From NCBI GenBank assembly GCA_051294375.1, contig CM119267.1, positions 8,102,683 to 8,166,682 of the forward strand: a stretch of DNA of 64,000 nt, read 5' to 3'. Made by a program: the position numbers and the translations under genes. This stretch comes from Paraspadella gotoi (lineage: Eukaryota > Chaetognatha). The notes under the pieces were generated by a model. The model was not told the DNA's origin and searched no databases. It was given only the letters and a program-made list of their open reading frames with translations. Shown here piece by piece: positions 25,997 to 46,339 of the stretch (within the stretch, counting starts at the first letter, position 1; each line of letters begins with the position of its first letter).

Positions 25997-27339
25997 CGAG
26001 AAATATGGATCGGATTTGCTTCCATGTGAGAAAAAATGAAAACGTCAATATGTGTGTGTGAATATGTCACTCCATTCAACTATAAAAAATAGAATAAGAT
26101 CAATGATCAACAAAATTATGAGCAACCAGGACAAATAAATTCAAATGGTCTAATTTTAGTGAAGGCTGAAGGAAGAGACGGAAAAATGAGTCTGTCGGCT
26201 AAAGTTACGCGTAATCGAAAGCATAAATAAAGCGTTTTTTGGTCTGCGGAGCCTGTGGTGTTTCGTCTTGGAGAATAAGAAGAGTTTTTGAGAAATAAAG
26301 GAGACGGCGAACCCTTGCCCTCTTTCTTAAAATCTCTATTGTCTAAGGGGCCAATCGTCCCATCGCCTCCGGGTTTGTTGATCCTCATCCGGGCTCACTC
26401 GAACACGTATTCTCCTCGAGCCACCATCCTGGGCTCATGGCTCCCAGAATCGCGGGTGCCAAAGGTTAGGAGCGATGGATAAAGGACTCTTCTTGCCCAA
26501 CCGACCGACCGACCGACCAAAGATCCTCGCTCGAACGAATCTCGTTGCTTCGTCTTTTCGGAGAAAGATTCTCTTTATCCTTTTTTTTTTCGGACGACAG
26601 AAGATGCGACTTCCGCCGCCGCCGCCCTCATTGTCATCCTTCCTCCTCTTACTCTTCCTCCTCCTCCTCTTCCGTCGACCGCATGTTCGAAAAGGCTTCC
26701 TCCTCATTGCCTCTCCGGATACTACAAGACTACGGTTGACGGCTTTGGCTAATTGACCTTCAATCCAGACGAGGACGACGACGACCGCGACAAAGACGAT
26801 TCTTTGGAAGGGAACTTATTTGCCCGCAGGTTTTTTTTGGACTTGCCCAGTCAAGTTTTTAATCATATTTTCAAGAAAATTACGCAATTTTTTTTAAATG
26901 ATCATTTTTATTAGGATTTGATAAGAAAATAAAGTAAAGTAAAGTTTTATACAGAAGTGTTAAATATTTTTAAGTGACCCAGAAAATTTAATATTAAGCT
27001 TGCCTTTCCTGTTCATTTGTTACTTATACAGATACATATATATATATTAGCTACGTGTATTTTTACACTCAATCTACCGAAATCTGCCGAACGCGTTCAA
27101 ACCGATAGCCCGATTGTTCGAAAGTTGCCATTCACGCGATGCCATCCTCGTTTTCGAAAAAAAAGTGAAGCCGTGGGAATGAGTCTGGAATCGTCGTCGT
27201 CGTTTTCGTCGTCGTCAACGTCGTCGCGTTTTTCCCCGCGGGCGAAGACAGAAAAAATCGCCGATCCAAAAGTGGAATGAGCCTTCATTGCCAAACGAGT
27301 TAATTTCCTATTCGTGACCCAGGAATATTCTCTTTCTCT

Positions 27340-27393
<54 letters not shown>

Positions 27394-30300
27394 TTTTCTG
27401 TGTGTCAGTTTTTGACCCCTCTTTGTCTCAACATATCTTTTCCCACACCGGGGAGGAGTCGAAATAGAGGCGCCCCGATTTGTAAACGTGTTTGGATTCG
27501 TTTTCCTGAATAGATTTTATCAATGACGCTGAAATTATCAGAGAAAATACACATAAATGAGAGAGAGATGGAGATAAAGATAGATGGAGACGGAGAGAGA
27601 TCCGTAGATCGATGATTATTAGGTGATAAAGATTTTCCCCAATGGATTCTCTGAGTTATTTTCTTAGTCTTTTTTTCGATTTCACTTTGGTATATATTTT
27701 TTGTTTTAAAATTCGTCGCAATTATGATTAGAAAATGATTTCAGAGAACAATTGTGTACATTGAACAGAATTTATGAATAATAAACTGCAATTAACCACG
27801 AATTAATAAGGAGGCTAACGTGCAATACACAAATCAAATTCGATCTTTTTTCCCCTTTCTTTTTTATTTGCCAATTGGTTTTCACGTCTTCCTTAAAAAT
27901 TCTTTATTTCTCAAGTACTTTTTTATTCCTGGTCCGTCTAATTTCTATGGGAAACTAAGAAAGCCAGACTGAATTTGTTTTTTTTTCGAGTTCCGCCGTT
28001 TTATTTTTTTACATCGCGGACCCCGATTGCCGGAAGGGCGAAAGATAAAAGGACAAAAGCGAATAAAGTCCCACTATAAGACTATATAAGTATATTCCTG
28101 TTAAGTTGTCGGGATTTAATCAATATGTAAAATAATAATTTAGACTTTTGTAATCGATTGATCGAGGGACAATTGCATTTAAGAACCTAACCTTCCAAAC
28201 CGACGTATCGATCGACCGAGAGACGAACCGACCGACAGAACCTTAATGTCTCGAGGCAAAAATAAAAAACCGCGAGGATTCGGTTCAACTGATTTTTCTT
28301 TTTCAATCGCCTTTTCAGCTTCTTTTTTTCTTTCTTTCTGCTCCGCTCGGTTTCGTTCGGATGGACAACGATAAAGGCGACGTCAGGATTTTTTGGGAAA
28401 ACTTTTTTTGCGTCAAGAGGCAAAAAAAAAAAACAGGACGGAATCATTTTTGACGTGAGATGAACAAAAACTTGCGTAATCGAGTTTTTATGTACTAATA
28501 TTTTTAGAAATTCGCCTATTTTTGATAATTAATTAGTCGACAATTTCTTAGTATTTCTAATCACTCTTAATCATCGTGAAGGGGCATCGAAGTGATCGAA
28601 GAAATCGACGACGATAACGACGACGACGACGACGAAGACGACGACCCCCAATTATCCACCAAAGATCCCCCTCTCCCGAATCACCCGCCCCTCCCCTAAC
28701 CTCTATCACCTTCACAATATTAGTCGAATCCTTCAGAAAACTCTCCGGCCAGTCCAGACACGTCGGCCCTCCAGCGTGTCGTGGGAGATCACGACCGCGA
28801 TGATGAGGATGACGACGATGATGACGAGGCGGAAGAGCGAGGGATCATCCGGAGTCCGAACAAAATCGTAAACACATCGCCCTAAAGCCTCGAAGCCTCA
28901 AAGCCCTGGCGAGAAAATATGTTCGAGAAGAGGAGAGAGATTTATGCGGTATTAGGATGAGTCGTAAAACGGAGGTCCTTGTAAATCGAGTAGAAAACGC
29001 GTTTCATGATTATTTGCCGAATTCGAGCTTCTTATCTCGTTTTAACCATTTATTTTTCTTTTCTCTTATCTCATTCTCCAGACAAAGTTCTTGGAACTAC
29101 GTAGATATTTTTTTTTCTCTTTCGCAATCGGGAAATCTTTTTGAAAATTAACAAAGAATGATGCAACGTCAGAGTTTTTGGATTCAAAAAAAAAATTAAC
29201 ATTTAGTAACAAAAAATTCTTAATTGAATTTAAAAAAGTGAATTTATATTACTTGTAAATCCCACTACGAATCGTTTAATACCAATTTATAGTTTCATGC
29301 ACATGTGATGTCGAATCAACAACTAATAAGTATTTAACAATTTGATCGCAAATGCCGAAACAAAGAATTTCCTCGAGTTAATCATAAATGCTGTCATTGC
29401 GGTGCCCTGCCCCAACACGGCCAACCCCCCTCCAATCTCCCCCTCAGCTTCGACCTTCATCGCCGCATCTGGAGCCCGGTAGGGTCACCAGGGGCGCCCG
29501 GCGGGTCCCGACGTCCCTCGATTGTGGCTTAAAAGCCCGCGGCGTGGCACAAACCGACCGCAAAGGGGGAAAGGCTGGATCGCCCGGCGCTTTTTAGGGC
29601 CGAGACTAAATTTTGTTGTTTATATTTGAAAAGAAAGATGAAAGAGACTCTGTTGGAGAGAAAAAGGGAGAGAGGGACCGAGGTGAGTGAATGTTTTGTC
29701 AGGTGAGAGCGAGGTCGACAGGAAAGGGAAGTTCAAGCGGTTTTGTTATATCTCTTCTCAATAATCACGCGAAAGTAAACGAAAAAAGCTGCCGTAACAA
29801 TATATTTACGAAAATCTAGGGTCCTGGTTCGAGGTACGTATTTATTTTCAAATGATGACTTCAGCTCAAGACCAAACATTTTCAGAACAAATTGATGCCG
29901 ATTTTCTTCGATGGTTAGACCTCCCGGGGACGGACAAATTCTGACCGAAGAAATTCCTCTCTTCTTCGGTCAGAAAACGTTCATCACGACTCGTATTTTT
30001 CGTCGGAAACTTTCCGTCTGCTCTCTAATTGTTGGTTATAGATAATTATCCACCGGCTTGACGATAGATTAGCGGCGACGTCCTTGTCTTTTTTCGACGT
30101 GAGATTCGCCGAGACTCTTCCTTAAATATTTCGTTGGGAAATGTTGAACACGAATCGCTCAATAGTAAATGTAGCTTTAACGTCTCGAGAAGGAGTCTTG
30201 CCAACGGGTTCACACATTAGGTAATAGGTATTCTCGACGATTCTTTTTTGTGAAGCCTTTCGAGAGAACTGGTCAAAATACATGAATAAAAATTGAATAT

Positions 30301-30873
30301 GTATTTGAAGAAAAACAGAACATTTATGATTAATCAAAATGCTTTTAAAATTTAGGTATTTTTAACATGAGTAAGGGCTTCCGTTTTTTTTTTACTTCTC
30401 ATTCTTATCCATTCTAGAATCTAAGATGAAACTTGAATAATTATATGAAATTGCTCCTATCGATAACTCTCTTCCGCTTGTGGGCGTGGCTGTCATCGGT
30501 ACCCGACGCTAAACAAGGACCGAATCGTTCAAAACTCAATTTTTTTCCTTTTGAAAGGAAAAGAGGCTGCGGCGGCCGTCGACCGAAGGCGCCCCTCCGA
30601 GATCTCTCTCCCGCCTGCCCCCCCTCTTTCCCTGCGAGAAGAAGAGACGTCAAGAAAGAATTTCATGACGGAAGAAAGAAAAGACGCGAAACAAAACGAA
30701 ATGGCGCCGAAAAAAAAATGGCGTCGATGCAAATGAAGACGAATCGATCGACCGACGTCTTTGGGAGCGAAGAAGGGCGAAAGAGAATGAGGGAGAAAGC
30801 GTGACAACTTTTAAAAATTTCTTTTATTTTGTAAGGAAAATAGAGAGAGAGAGGAGAGCGAGAGAGAGAGGAT

Positions 30874-30926
<53 letters not shown>

Positions 30927-31019
30927 TTGAGTGTGACCCCGCTAACTTGTTTCCGTGCCATTTGAATTTCTTTATGTAGTTTTTACTACGACGATCACTG
31001 TTTCCCCTGCCACACTCGC
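25997..31019. other. Intergenic DNA, no gene recognised
   Basis: Microsatellites include (CT)n at 27341-27395, (CGA)n at 28605-28645 and (GA)n at 30841-30922. CG-richer patches at 26590-26740, 28680-28870, 29390-29600 and 30540-30760 have no domain-bearing frame. I looked for splice-bounded conserved exons and saw none. Confidence 0.45.
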
Positions 31020-31035
31020 CTCTCTCCTCTCTCTC

Positions 31036-31082
<47 letters not shown>

Positions 31083-31859
31083 TCTCTCTCCTCTCCCTCT
31101 TCTCTCTCTATCTCTCTTCGTTTAGCTGTGTGTCGCAAACGAATAAGTATCCGCGTCGACCTCTCTACCTGACCCTGAGTTCTATGGTGAGAAAGATGAT
31201 CAAGAAGAGAATAAAAAAGAAAGAGAAGCGAAAAGAAGATGTGAACGAAGATTAAAAGAACAAAACATTGTAAAAACCCTTTTAAAACCGCATTTGCCTT
31301 AATTTAATGTGACGCCGAAAACGAGGCTCGTATTTTCTGAGTCTAGAAAACGATCAACCGGAAAATCACTCAAAACCTACGGCCGAAAAAAAAAATCGCG
31401 AAGGATGAAAATTCTTTTTAATCCAGTGGACGAAAAAAAAAAAAAAAATAAGACGACTCATTTACTCGACGGCGCTGAAGGGGAGTTGATGTTAAGCAGG
31501 AGAGAACGAAGGGTTTTCTTTAAATTTCTTTCCTTTGGTTAACGACAATTCTGCCTCGCGTGTCTTAGCTTAATTTCAACTTTCTCATTTTCTCAACTTT
31601 AAATATGTAGTGCCATTCAGTTAAAAACCCCGCGAACGAGAAATCATCACCACGACTGGTCCTCTACCCGTCTCTCTCTCGCTCTCTCTCTTTCTTTTCT
31701 CCCTATCTGACTCCCTCTCTCTCGTTTTGAAGCCAGATGTGAAGCGGATATTTTTTGACAGATTTCTTTCCCTTGATGGAATGGAAGTGGGAGAAAGTGC
31801 AATAAATCATGAAAGTAACGACGGCGACGACGACGACGACGACGACGCCGACGATGCCG
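31020..31859. repeat. Fold-back, left arm
   Basis: This ~840-bp segment reappears reverse-complemented at about 32163-33040. Matching landmarks include the word ACCCTGAGTTCTATGGTGAG on this arm near 31171 and its complement near 32855. It ends at a 25-N gap (31860-31884). A degraded forward copy of its right half lies at about 42817-43450. Confidence 0.85.
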
Positions 31860-31884
31860 NNNNNNNNNNNNNNNNNNNNNNNNN
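31860..31884. other. 25-N scaffold gap at fold-back centre
   Basis: Exactly 25 Ns placed between the inverted arms. Confidence 0.9.
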
Positions 31885-32162
31885 TTTTCCCTTTTTTTTT
31901 TGGGGGGGCCGCCCTTTTTTAAATTCCGTCAGGGAGATTAGCTGCGTCAACGTGTCTTCTCATCTCTCTCTCTACTCGCTCTCTCTCTCTCTCTCTCTCT
32001 CGTCTCTCTCTCCTCTCTCTCTCTCTCTCTACTCTATCCTCCTCTTCCTCCATCGCCGGAGAATAAAAACGTAAAAAAAAAAAAAGAAAATTCCCGAGTG
32101 ACTCGCTGAGTCGGGGAGTTGGTGGCAAGGAAGGCGAAACGCCGAAGAGCGCGCATCTGTCG
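31885..32162. repeat. Fold-back core with CT array
   Basis: This segment holds a CT array (about 31965-32035) and sits between the arms. Its reverse complement recurs at about 43450-43755, directly followed there by the sequence that begins at 33045 here. A same-orientation copy lies at about 41150-41369. Confidence 0.75.
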
Positions 32163-33040
32163 CCGTCGATCGTCGTCGTCGTCGTCGCGTCGTTAACTTT
32201 CATGATTTCATGCGCACTATTCTCCCACTTCCATATCCATCAAGGGAAAGAAAATCTGTCAAAATATCCCGCTTCACATCTGGCTTCAAACGAAGAGAGA
32301 GGGAGTCAGATTAGGGAGAAAAGAAAGAGAGAGAGCTGAGAAGAGAGACCGGGTAGCAAAGGACCAGTCGTGGTGATGATTTCTCGTTCGCGGGTATCTT
32401 ATTGTCTAACTGATGGCATACAATTTAAAGTTGAACGAAAATGAGAAAAGTTGAAAATTCAAGCTAAGACACGCGAGCGCAGAATTTGTCGTTAACCAAA
32501 GAGAAAGAATTTAAAGAAAACCCTTCGTTCTCTCCTGCCTTAAACATCAACCCCCTTCAGCGCCCGTCGAGTAAATATGAGTCGTCTTAAATTTTTTTTT
32601 TTTTTTCGTCCATGGATAAAGAAGAATTTTCATCCTTCGCGATTTTTTTTTTCGGCCGTAGGTTTGAGTGATTATTCCGTTGATCGTTTTAGACTCAGAA
32701 AAAATAACGAGCCTCGTTTTCGGCCGTCAAAATTAAATTAGGAAATGCGGTTTTAAAAGGGTATTTTTACAATGTTTGTTCTTTTTAATCTTCGGTTCAC
32801 ATCTCTTTTCGCTTCTCTTTCATTTTTTATTCTCTTCATTGATCATCTTTCTCACCATAGAACTCAGGGTCAGGTAGAGAGGTCGACGCGGGAATACTGA
32901 TCGGTTTGCGACACAAACAGCTAAGACAGGGAGACGAGAGAGGCAGAGGGAGGAGGAGTGAGCAGGAATGCTGAGAGTGCAGAAGCCGGGGGTCAGAGAG
33001 CAAGGAACCAGCAGGAGAGAGAGAGAGGAGGATGAGAGAG
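32163..33040. repeat. Fold-back, right arm
   Basis: Reverse complement of 31020-31859 with scattered one-base differences. The outer end is a GA-rich stretch (about 33017-33045), complementary to the CT array at 31020-31110. The second copy of the locus lacks this arm, which suggests it is not a true chromosomal structure. Confidence 0.85.
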
Positions 33041-33044
33041 ATGA

Positions 33045-40028
<6,984 letters not shown>

Positions 40029-40083
40029 AGAGAGAGAGAGTAGAGAGAGAGAGAGAGAAGAGAGAGAGAGAAGAGAGGAGAGA
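40029..40083. repeat. (GA)n microsatellite at a copy boundary
   Basis: GA units with small interruptions. Collinearity with the second copy stops here, and inverted sequence starts on the right. Confidence 0.9.
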
Positions 40084-40085
40084 AA

Positions 40086-41369
40086 AGAAAAGAGATAAAA
40101 GAGAAAGAAACTCGTAAAAGATAAGGTACGTGACTACCCTCAAATGAATAGAACTTTTAAAATATTAACATCTGAAAAAAAAAGTAGATAAAAAAATGAG
40201 TTAAAATACATAGATAACACGCAAGTGTAAGACGAAATTTTTGTAAATGAAATTGATGTTAAAACCATAATCAAGTGTAACTTCAAGCCTACAAAAACTG
40301 TTAGAAAAAATCAATGTCACTAAATAAACTACCAGGATGATTGATATATATTTCTTCACCCTCACAATCAAACAAACAAAAACGATTGATGAAGACAGAA
40401 TGATCTGAATTTTTTAGAAGAAAAATAAAAAAAACGAGTTAAAGCCCAGAGACAATCAAAGAGCTCAGCGAACTCAGCGCCCCCCCTCCCCAAGCATATA
40501 CGCCTCGCTTCGTGTACCAAGACGACGCTTCGAAACGCGTTACGACGCGCAAGAAATTGTTGAGACCCCGCAAGAAGAGGCCACTCAAACGACGAAGTCG
40601 TTCCGACACGAAGACGACTAAACAGATTAGAAATGTACGATTAAACTGACGACGATTCGACGACGATAAAATGACGACATAGACAAAAAAAAAGAAGAAG
40701 CAAATAGATAATTTGAAGACGTACCGTGTAGGCCACTACAGGAACAAAAATCGAGCGAAGCTATCACCAGTATTGAACGAAGGTTGAATAAAATATAAAG
40801 ACTTAAAAAATGAATGTCACATATATTAATAGATGACAGTAAAAATAACACGGAAAAAAAAATGTACTGGATCGAATGCGGAAAGATACGCAAAGCTGAT
40901 TATTTGGGCACAAAGCGAGCGGTCGACGATCCACTGGATGATTCACTTAGATCAAAACAGTTCGGCGTCGGCGCTGCAGTGAACACATTTCGCTGGAAAT
41001 ATACAAGCAGGAGATCTCACGTCTACAGGCATTATATTAATCTTTTTTAGCCATGGACAAAGAGAGCAGCAACACATATGTTTATGTAAGAAAAATTCGT
41101 CAAGAATGAAGGATTAGCAAAATGCAGTCAAAACGTGTCTCTAACTCATACTGACATACATCTCTGCTCTCTCTCTCTTGACTCTCCTCTCTCCATCTCT
41201 CATTCTCTCTCTCATCTCATACTCGTCTAGCTCTCTCTTCCTCTCATCTCTCTCTCTCCATCGCGCAGGCCGAAATAAAAACCGATAAAAAAAAAAAAAG
41301 AAATTCCGGTGGGACTGCTGAGTCGGGGACGTGGCTGGCAAGGAGGCGCACGCGAGCGCGCATCGTCGC
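40086..41369. repeat. Inverted degraded copy of 33045-33760 plus fold-back core
   Basis: Read in reverse complement, this matches the stretch from about 33760 down to 33045, and then the core seen at 31885-32162. An example is the run of Cs and the AGCTCAGCG word near 40460, mirroring 33470-33500. Single-base differences are frequent. No gene is recognised. Confidence 0.7.
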
Positions 41370-41394
41370 NNNNNNNNNNNNNNNNNNNNNNNNN
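41370..41394. other. 25-N scaffold gap
   Basis: Exactly 25 Ns at the end of the inverted copy. Sequence to the right matches 35380 onward and 46022 onward. Confidence 0.9.
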
Positions 41395-42816
41395 CTTTTT
41401 AAACTTTTGTTGTTATAATAAAATGTCTTGACTCAAAACATCTCGTTACTTTTTATTTTTTCTGTCCGACAATTTCTTTCCCTTTTTCGTTGACGTCAAT
41501 GGGGGTCCGTCGAAGGGGGTCCGCTTTTAAGGGAAGATCAGTTTTTAAAAGGTTTCGTCTTATGGGTCTTTGACCTCCGACGATCCATCAACAGCGTGAC
41601 AGCGTGACAAGTTGTGACTCTCTCAAGATGTCTTCACTGAGACCAGGTTTCTTTTTCTAAAGGAAGAACGACGCCAGTGTTTTTTATTTTTTCCCTAAAA
41701 TGGAAAGAAAACCTTAAAAATTGTTAACCATTTCGAAAACGTAACGAGGAACGTTTCATTGCGNNNNNNNNNNNNNNNNNNNNNNNNNNNNNNNNNNNNN
41801 NNNNNNNNNNNNNNNNNNNNNNNNNNNNNNNNNNNNNNNNNNNNNNNNNNNNNNNNNNNNNNNNNNNNNNNNNNNNNNNNNNNNNNNNNNNNNNNNNNNN
41901 NNNNNNNNNNNNNNNNNNNNNNNNNNNNNNNNNNNNNNNNNNNNNNNNNNNNNNNNNNNNNNNNNNNNNNNNNNNNNNNNNNNNNNNNNNNNNNNNNNNN
42001 NNNNNNNNNNNNNNNNNNNNNNNNNNNNNNNNNNNNNNNNNNNNNNNNNNNNNNNNNNNNNNNNNNNNNNNNNNNNNNNNNNNNNNNNNNNNNNNNNNNN
42101 NNNNNNNNNNNNNNNNNNNNNNNNNNNNNNNNNNNNNNNNNNNNNNNNNNNNNNNNNNNNNNNNNNNNNNNNNNNNNNNNNNNNNNNNNNNNNNNNNNNN
42201 NNNNNNNNNNNNNNNNNNNNNNNNNNNNNNNNNNNNNNNNNNNNNNNNNNNNNNNNNNNNNNNNNNNNNNNNNNNNNNNNNNNNNNNNNNNNNNNNNNNN
42301 NNNNNNNNNNNNNNNNNNNNNNNNNNNNNNNNNNNNNNNNNNNNNNNNNNNNNNNNNNNNNNNNNNNNNNNNNNNNNNNNNNNNNNNNNNNNNNNNNNNN
42401 NNNNNNNNNNNNNNNNNNNNNNNNNNNNNNNNNNNNNNNNNNNNNNNNNNNNNNNNNNNNNNNNNNNNTTCTTGTTTTTGCGCCCGAAAACAAGATGGCG
42501 ATGGGGGGCGGCGGCGAGAAAAAATGGGGCGCGTAAAATAAAGAAAGAAAAAAGAAGCGGTGTACGCGCGAGATAAGGCGTTCGCCGTCGAGTGATTTAG
42601 TGTCGGGTCTCGGGCGAAATCTGACGGGAGAAACCGAAAAACAAGATCACGCCGAATTGGTTTTCTTTTTCTATTATTTTTTTTTCTTTTACTTAACTGT
42701 GACTTACAAGTAGACCCAAAAGTTAGNNNNNNNNNNAAGGATTATAGAGAGCGAGAAAGGTTCGGTGATCGGTTGAATTTAACGTCAGGGAATCGGGCGG
42801 AGACTTAACTGTTGAA
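41395..42816. repeat. Third partial copy of 35380-36680, with N runs
   Basis: Collinear with 35380-36680 and with 46022-47320, and closest to the latter in indel pattern where both are readable. N runs occupy 41764-42468 (705 bases) and 42727-42736. It ends abruptly and passes into a degraded copy of the fold-back arm. Confidence 0.8.
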
Positions 42817-43756
42817 ACCCTTACAACACCGAGAGCATCCCGGACACATCACTCACAAATACGGGACACACACAAACAATCCCGCCGAACCGCTGAAAAT
42901 TCTTTTAATCCCAGCCTGGACCGACCCAACAACAAAAACAACTACAGCACACTCCCTCCTTCTCGCACCCCCGCCCCGCGACTGAAGCGGCCGTCTGATT
43001 ACAGCCCCAACACGACACGCAAGCCCCGGTTTCTTCAAACTTTCTTCTCCTACTTCGTCTCCACCGACACCTTCGTCCGTGTCTCACCGCTCATCTTCAC
43101 CTTCCATCCTCTTCTCACTTAACACTCACCGTCTCCGCATCACCCCTTACACACCACCCGCCCCGCAACCGAGACAACTCAACTCCACTCCCACCCACGC
43201 CACTCCCGGCTCCTACGCCCGTCCTTCTCCCTCGCCTCCTCCTCTTTCTTTTCTCCCGCCTATCTCACTCCCCTCCCTCTCCCCTCGTCTTTCGACAGCA
43301 CGCATTCACACCCGGTATTCTCCTTTTGACCAGACTTTCTTCCTTCGATGGAACTCGGAGTGCGCCGCAGAAAGCTGCCAACTCAAATTCATCCCGAAAG
43401 TAACCCCGACGGCACGACCGACGACGACACGACGCGCACCGATGCCCGCCCCCGCGCTCGGCGTACGCTCCCTTGCCAGCCCACTCCCCCGACTCAGCAT
43501 CACAACGGATTTTTTTTTTTTTTTTACGTTTTTATCTTCCCCGCGCCCGACCTCGGAGCAGCCCAGAGAGAGAGGAGAGAGAGAGAGAGAGAGAGAGACG
43601 AGAGAGAGAGCAGAGAGAGAGACCGCCACGCCAGCCCAGACACCATCCCAGAGAGAGAGACGCACGCAGAGAGAGAGAGAAACGTTGACCGCCACCCGCT
43701 AATCTCTCCGAACGACTTCAACAAAAGCGGCGCCCCCCCCCAAAAAAAAAGAAAAA
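42817..43756. repeat. C-enriched degraded copy of fold-back arm and core
   Basis: The order follows 31250-31859, then the reverse complement of 31885-32162. Many extra or substituted C bases are scattered through it. For instance, the CTCTCTCTCGTTTTGAAGCC region of the arm reappears near 43280 with several added Cs. The junction to CCTTGACGTGAG at 43757 is direct. Confidence 0.7.
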
Positions 43757-44959
43757 CTCCTTGACGTGAGATTCCCGCTTGATTCCCGAAAATGATGCTC
43801 TCCCACCCGCCGAGCGACCGTTTGATCAATGATCATCGCCCAAGTGAATCGTCGACGCTCGCTTTGCCAACAATAATCGCTTCTCATCTTCCGCATTTCG
43901 GATCCAGTACAATTTTTTTCCGTGTTCATCTTCATGTCACAAACCTGTGACATTTTAAGCTTTACTATTATCCAGCCCTTCTCACACACTCGGTGACCAC
44001 GCTCTCGTCGCACTTGCTCGCAGGCCACGGCGCCACAAACTTCGCGCCTCGCATCGTCGTCCTTACCCGCGTCGCTCATCGTCGTCATCTATCGTCATCC
44101 CATCGTCCGTCGTCTTCCGTGCGGAACCCCGACCTCCTCACATCGTTTCACCGCTGCCTTTTGCTTCATCATTCTTGCGTGTCCACCCGCCGTCTTCGAG
44201 CCCGCGCGACACGCACAGCGATAGCGGAGGGGGGGGCCCGAGCTCCGCTGCACTCTTTGATCTGGCTTTACCGCTTTTCTTCTCTCAACACCCACCACCA
44301 CTTCTACTCTGTTTCCTCCACGTGAATTTGAGGGGAAACATCCAATCATCATCTGTATTACACTCTGATCTCAAGTTTGTAGGCTCAGTATTCGCATATG
44401 GTAACCAATACAACAAATGACACGCGACATGTTACAGACTATCAACTTTCATTAAAATAATTTCACAAACATCCATTTATTTTATCCAGACCTAGCTCTC
44501 CTCTCTCTCTCTCTCTCTCCTCTCTCTCTTCTCTCTCTCTCCTCTCTCTCTCTCTTCCTCCCTCCTCCCTCCCTCCCCTCTCGTGCGTTACATTCGATAA
44601 ACGGTTGACATGGTCGTCTCTACCGCTCACGCCGTCTCACAACGCCCGCGTCCGCCTCAACGTCCGGACTCTTCACCGTCGTCTCCCTCTCGCTCCGCGC
44701 TCTCCTCCTCCCGCCTTCTCTCCCTCTCTTAATCAGACATATCCCCTCCTAAAAACTGCTTCACTCCGCACTTCCAACGAATTCACCTTTAACATTCCTT
44801 TCACATGTCGTATCTTTTGACATATCTTCACCTTTAACCTTCCTTTTATTCACAAACTTTGCTGTGATCTGCTACACCCTAAAACTTCGCGAATGGCGAG
44901 TGCTATGCCCCCTCCTCTCTCTATCATTCCGCCGTCACTTATCAAACGTGGACGAGAAT

Positions 44960-45017
<58 letters not shown>

Positions 45018-45828
45018 GACAGAGAGAAAGCGCAATTCTCGAAAACAATCGCACACACATCTTCTTTTTTCTAATCAATAGAATTAGATAAATTCTTCCC
45101 TCCACTTTGCATATCGCAGCAGTTCGAAAGAAAATATTTGTAATCTGAATTTGTGCGTTAAATAGCGAAAGACTTTTAAGAATAAAGAAACGAGAAAGAC
45201 GAAGCTGAAGAGTCGAATGCATCGCCCGAATTTTCTTTTTCTTTTTTTTAGCCTTTTTTTTAGTCCTCATCTTTCTCCGAGTTTCACTCTTGGTTTGGAT
45301 AACGTAAATCATTTATACAAACGGTTTTTGAAATTTTCGTTAAATTGATTATGTAAATAGAATATCATAACTTAAGTTAGAATTATTTCAAGTTAATTTT
45401 GTGTTCTAGATTAGAACCCAAGGGGAAACACCGAAGAAAAAATTAGCATTGAAACTGGTAATCAAAATATGAGAAAAAAAGATTTGAGAAAAAAATTGCA
45501 ATATCATTGGTTCATTGATTTCCTTGTCTTTTCTGTAATACTTAAAAGTAAAACAATGCATATCGACAAATCTTCAATTTTCCCTCCATTCATCAAAGCC
45601 ATCATGCATTCAAATCCATCGCGAACAAAAAAAAAAAAATTTTTCTTGTTTATCTTCGATTACTGAGCTTTTAGCGATCAATCGGGTTGGGTTTTCTGCA
45701 AAAGCGCGTCTCACTCGCACGGCTTGCCGACACCAGCCGCCGAAGCAAGCCGACCGCGGCCGAACCGTCGGCCTTGGGGTTTTTTGAGCGGAAACATTTT
45801 TACTGGAGGAGGAAGGCAGAAGATGAAG

Positions 45829-45985
<157 letters not shown>

Positions 45986-46339
45986 GAGGCCTTCTTTACT
46001 CCCTGCCATTTCCTGTGGCCCACTTTTTAAACTTTTGTTGTTATAATAAAATGTCTTGACTCAAAACATCTCGTTCTCTTTTATTTTTTCTGTCCGACAA
46101 TTTCTTTCCCTTTTCGTTGACGTCAATGGGGGTCCGTCGAAGGGGGTCCGCTTTAAGGAAGATCAGTTTTTAAAAGGTTTCGTCTTATGGGTCTTTGACC
46201 TCCGACGATCCATCACAGCGTGACACGCGTGACAAGTTGTGACTCTCTCAAGATGTCTTCACTGAGACCAGGTTTCTTTTCTAAAGGAGAACGACGCCAG
46301 TGTTTTTTATTTTTTTCCCTAAAATGGAAAGAAAACCCT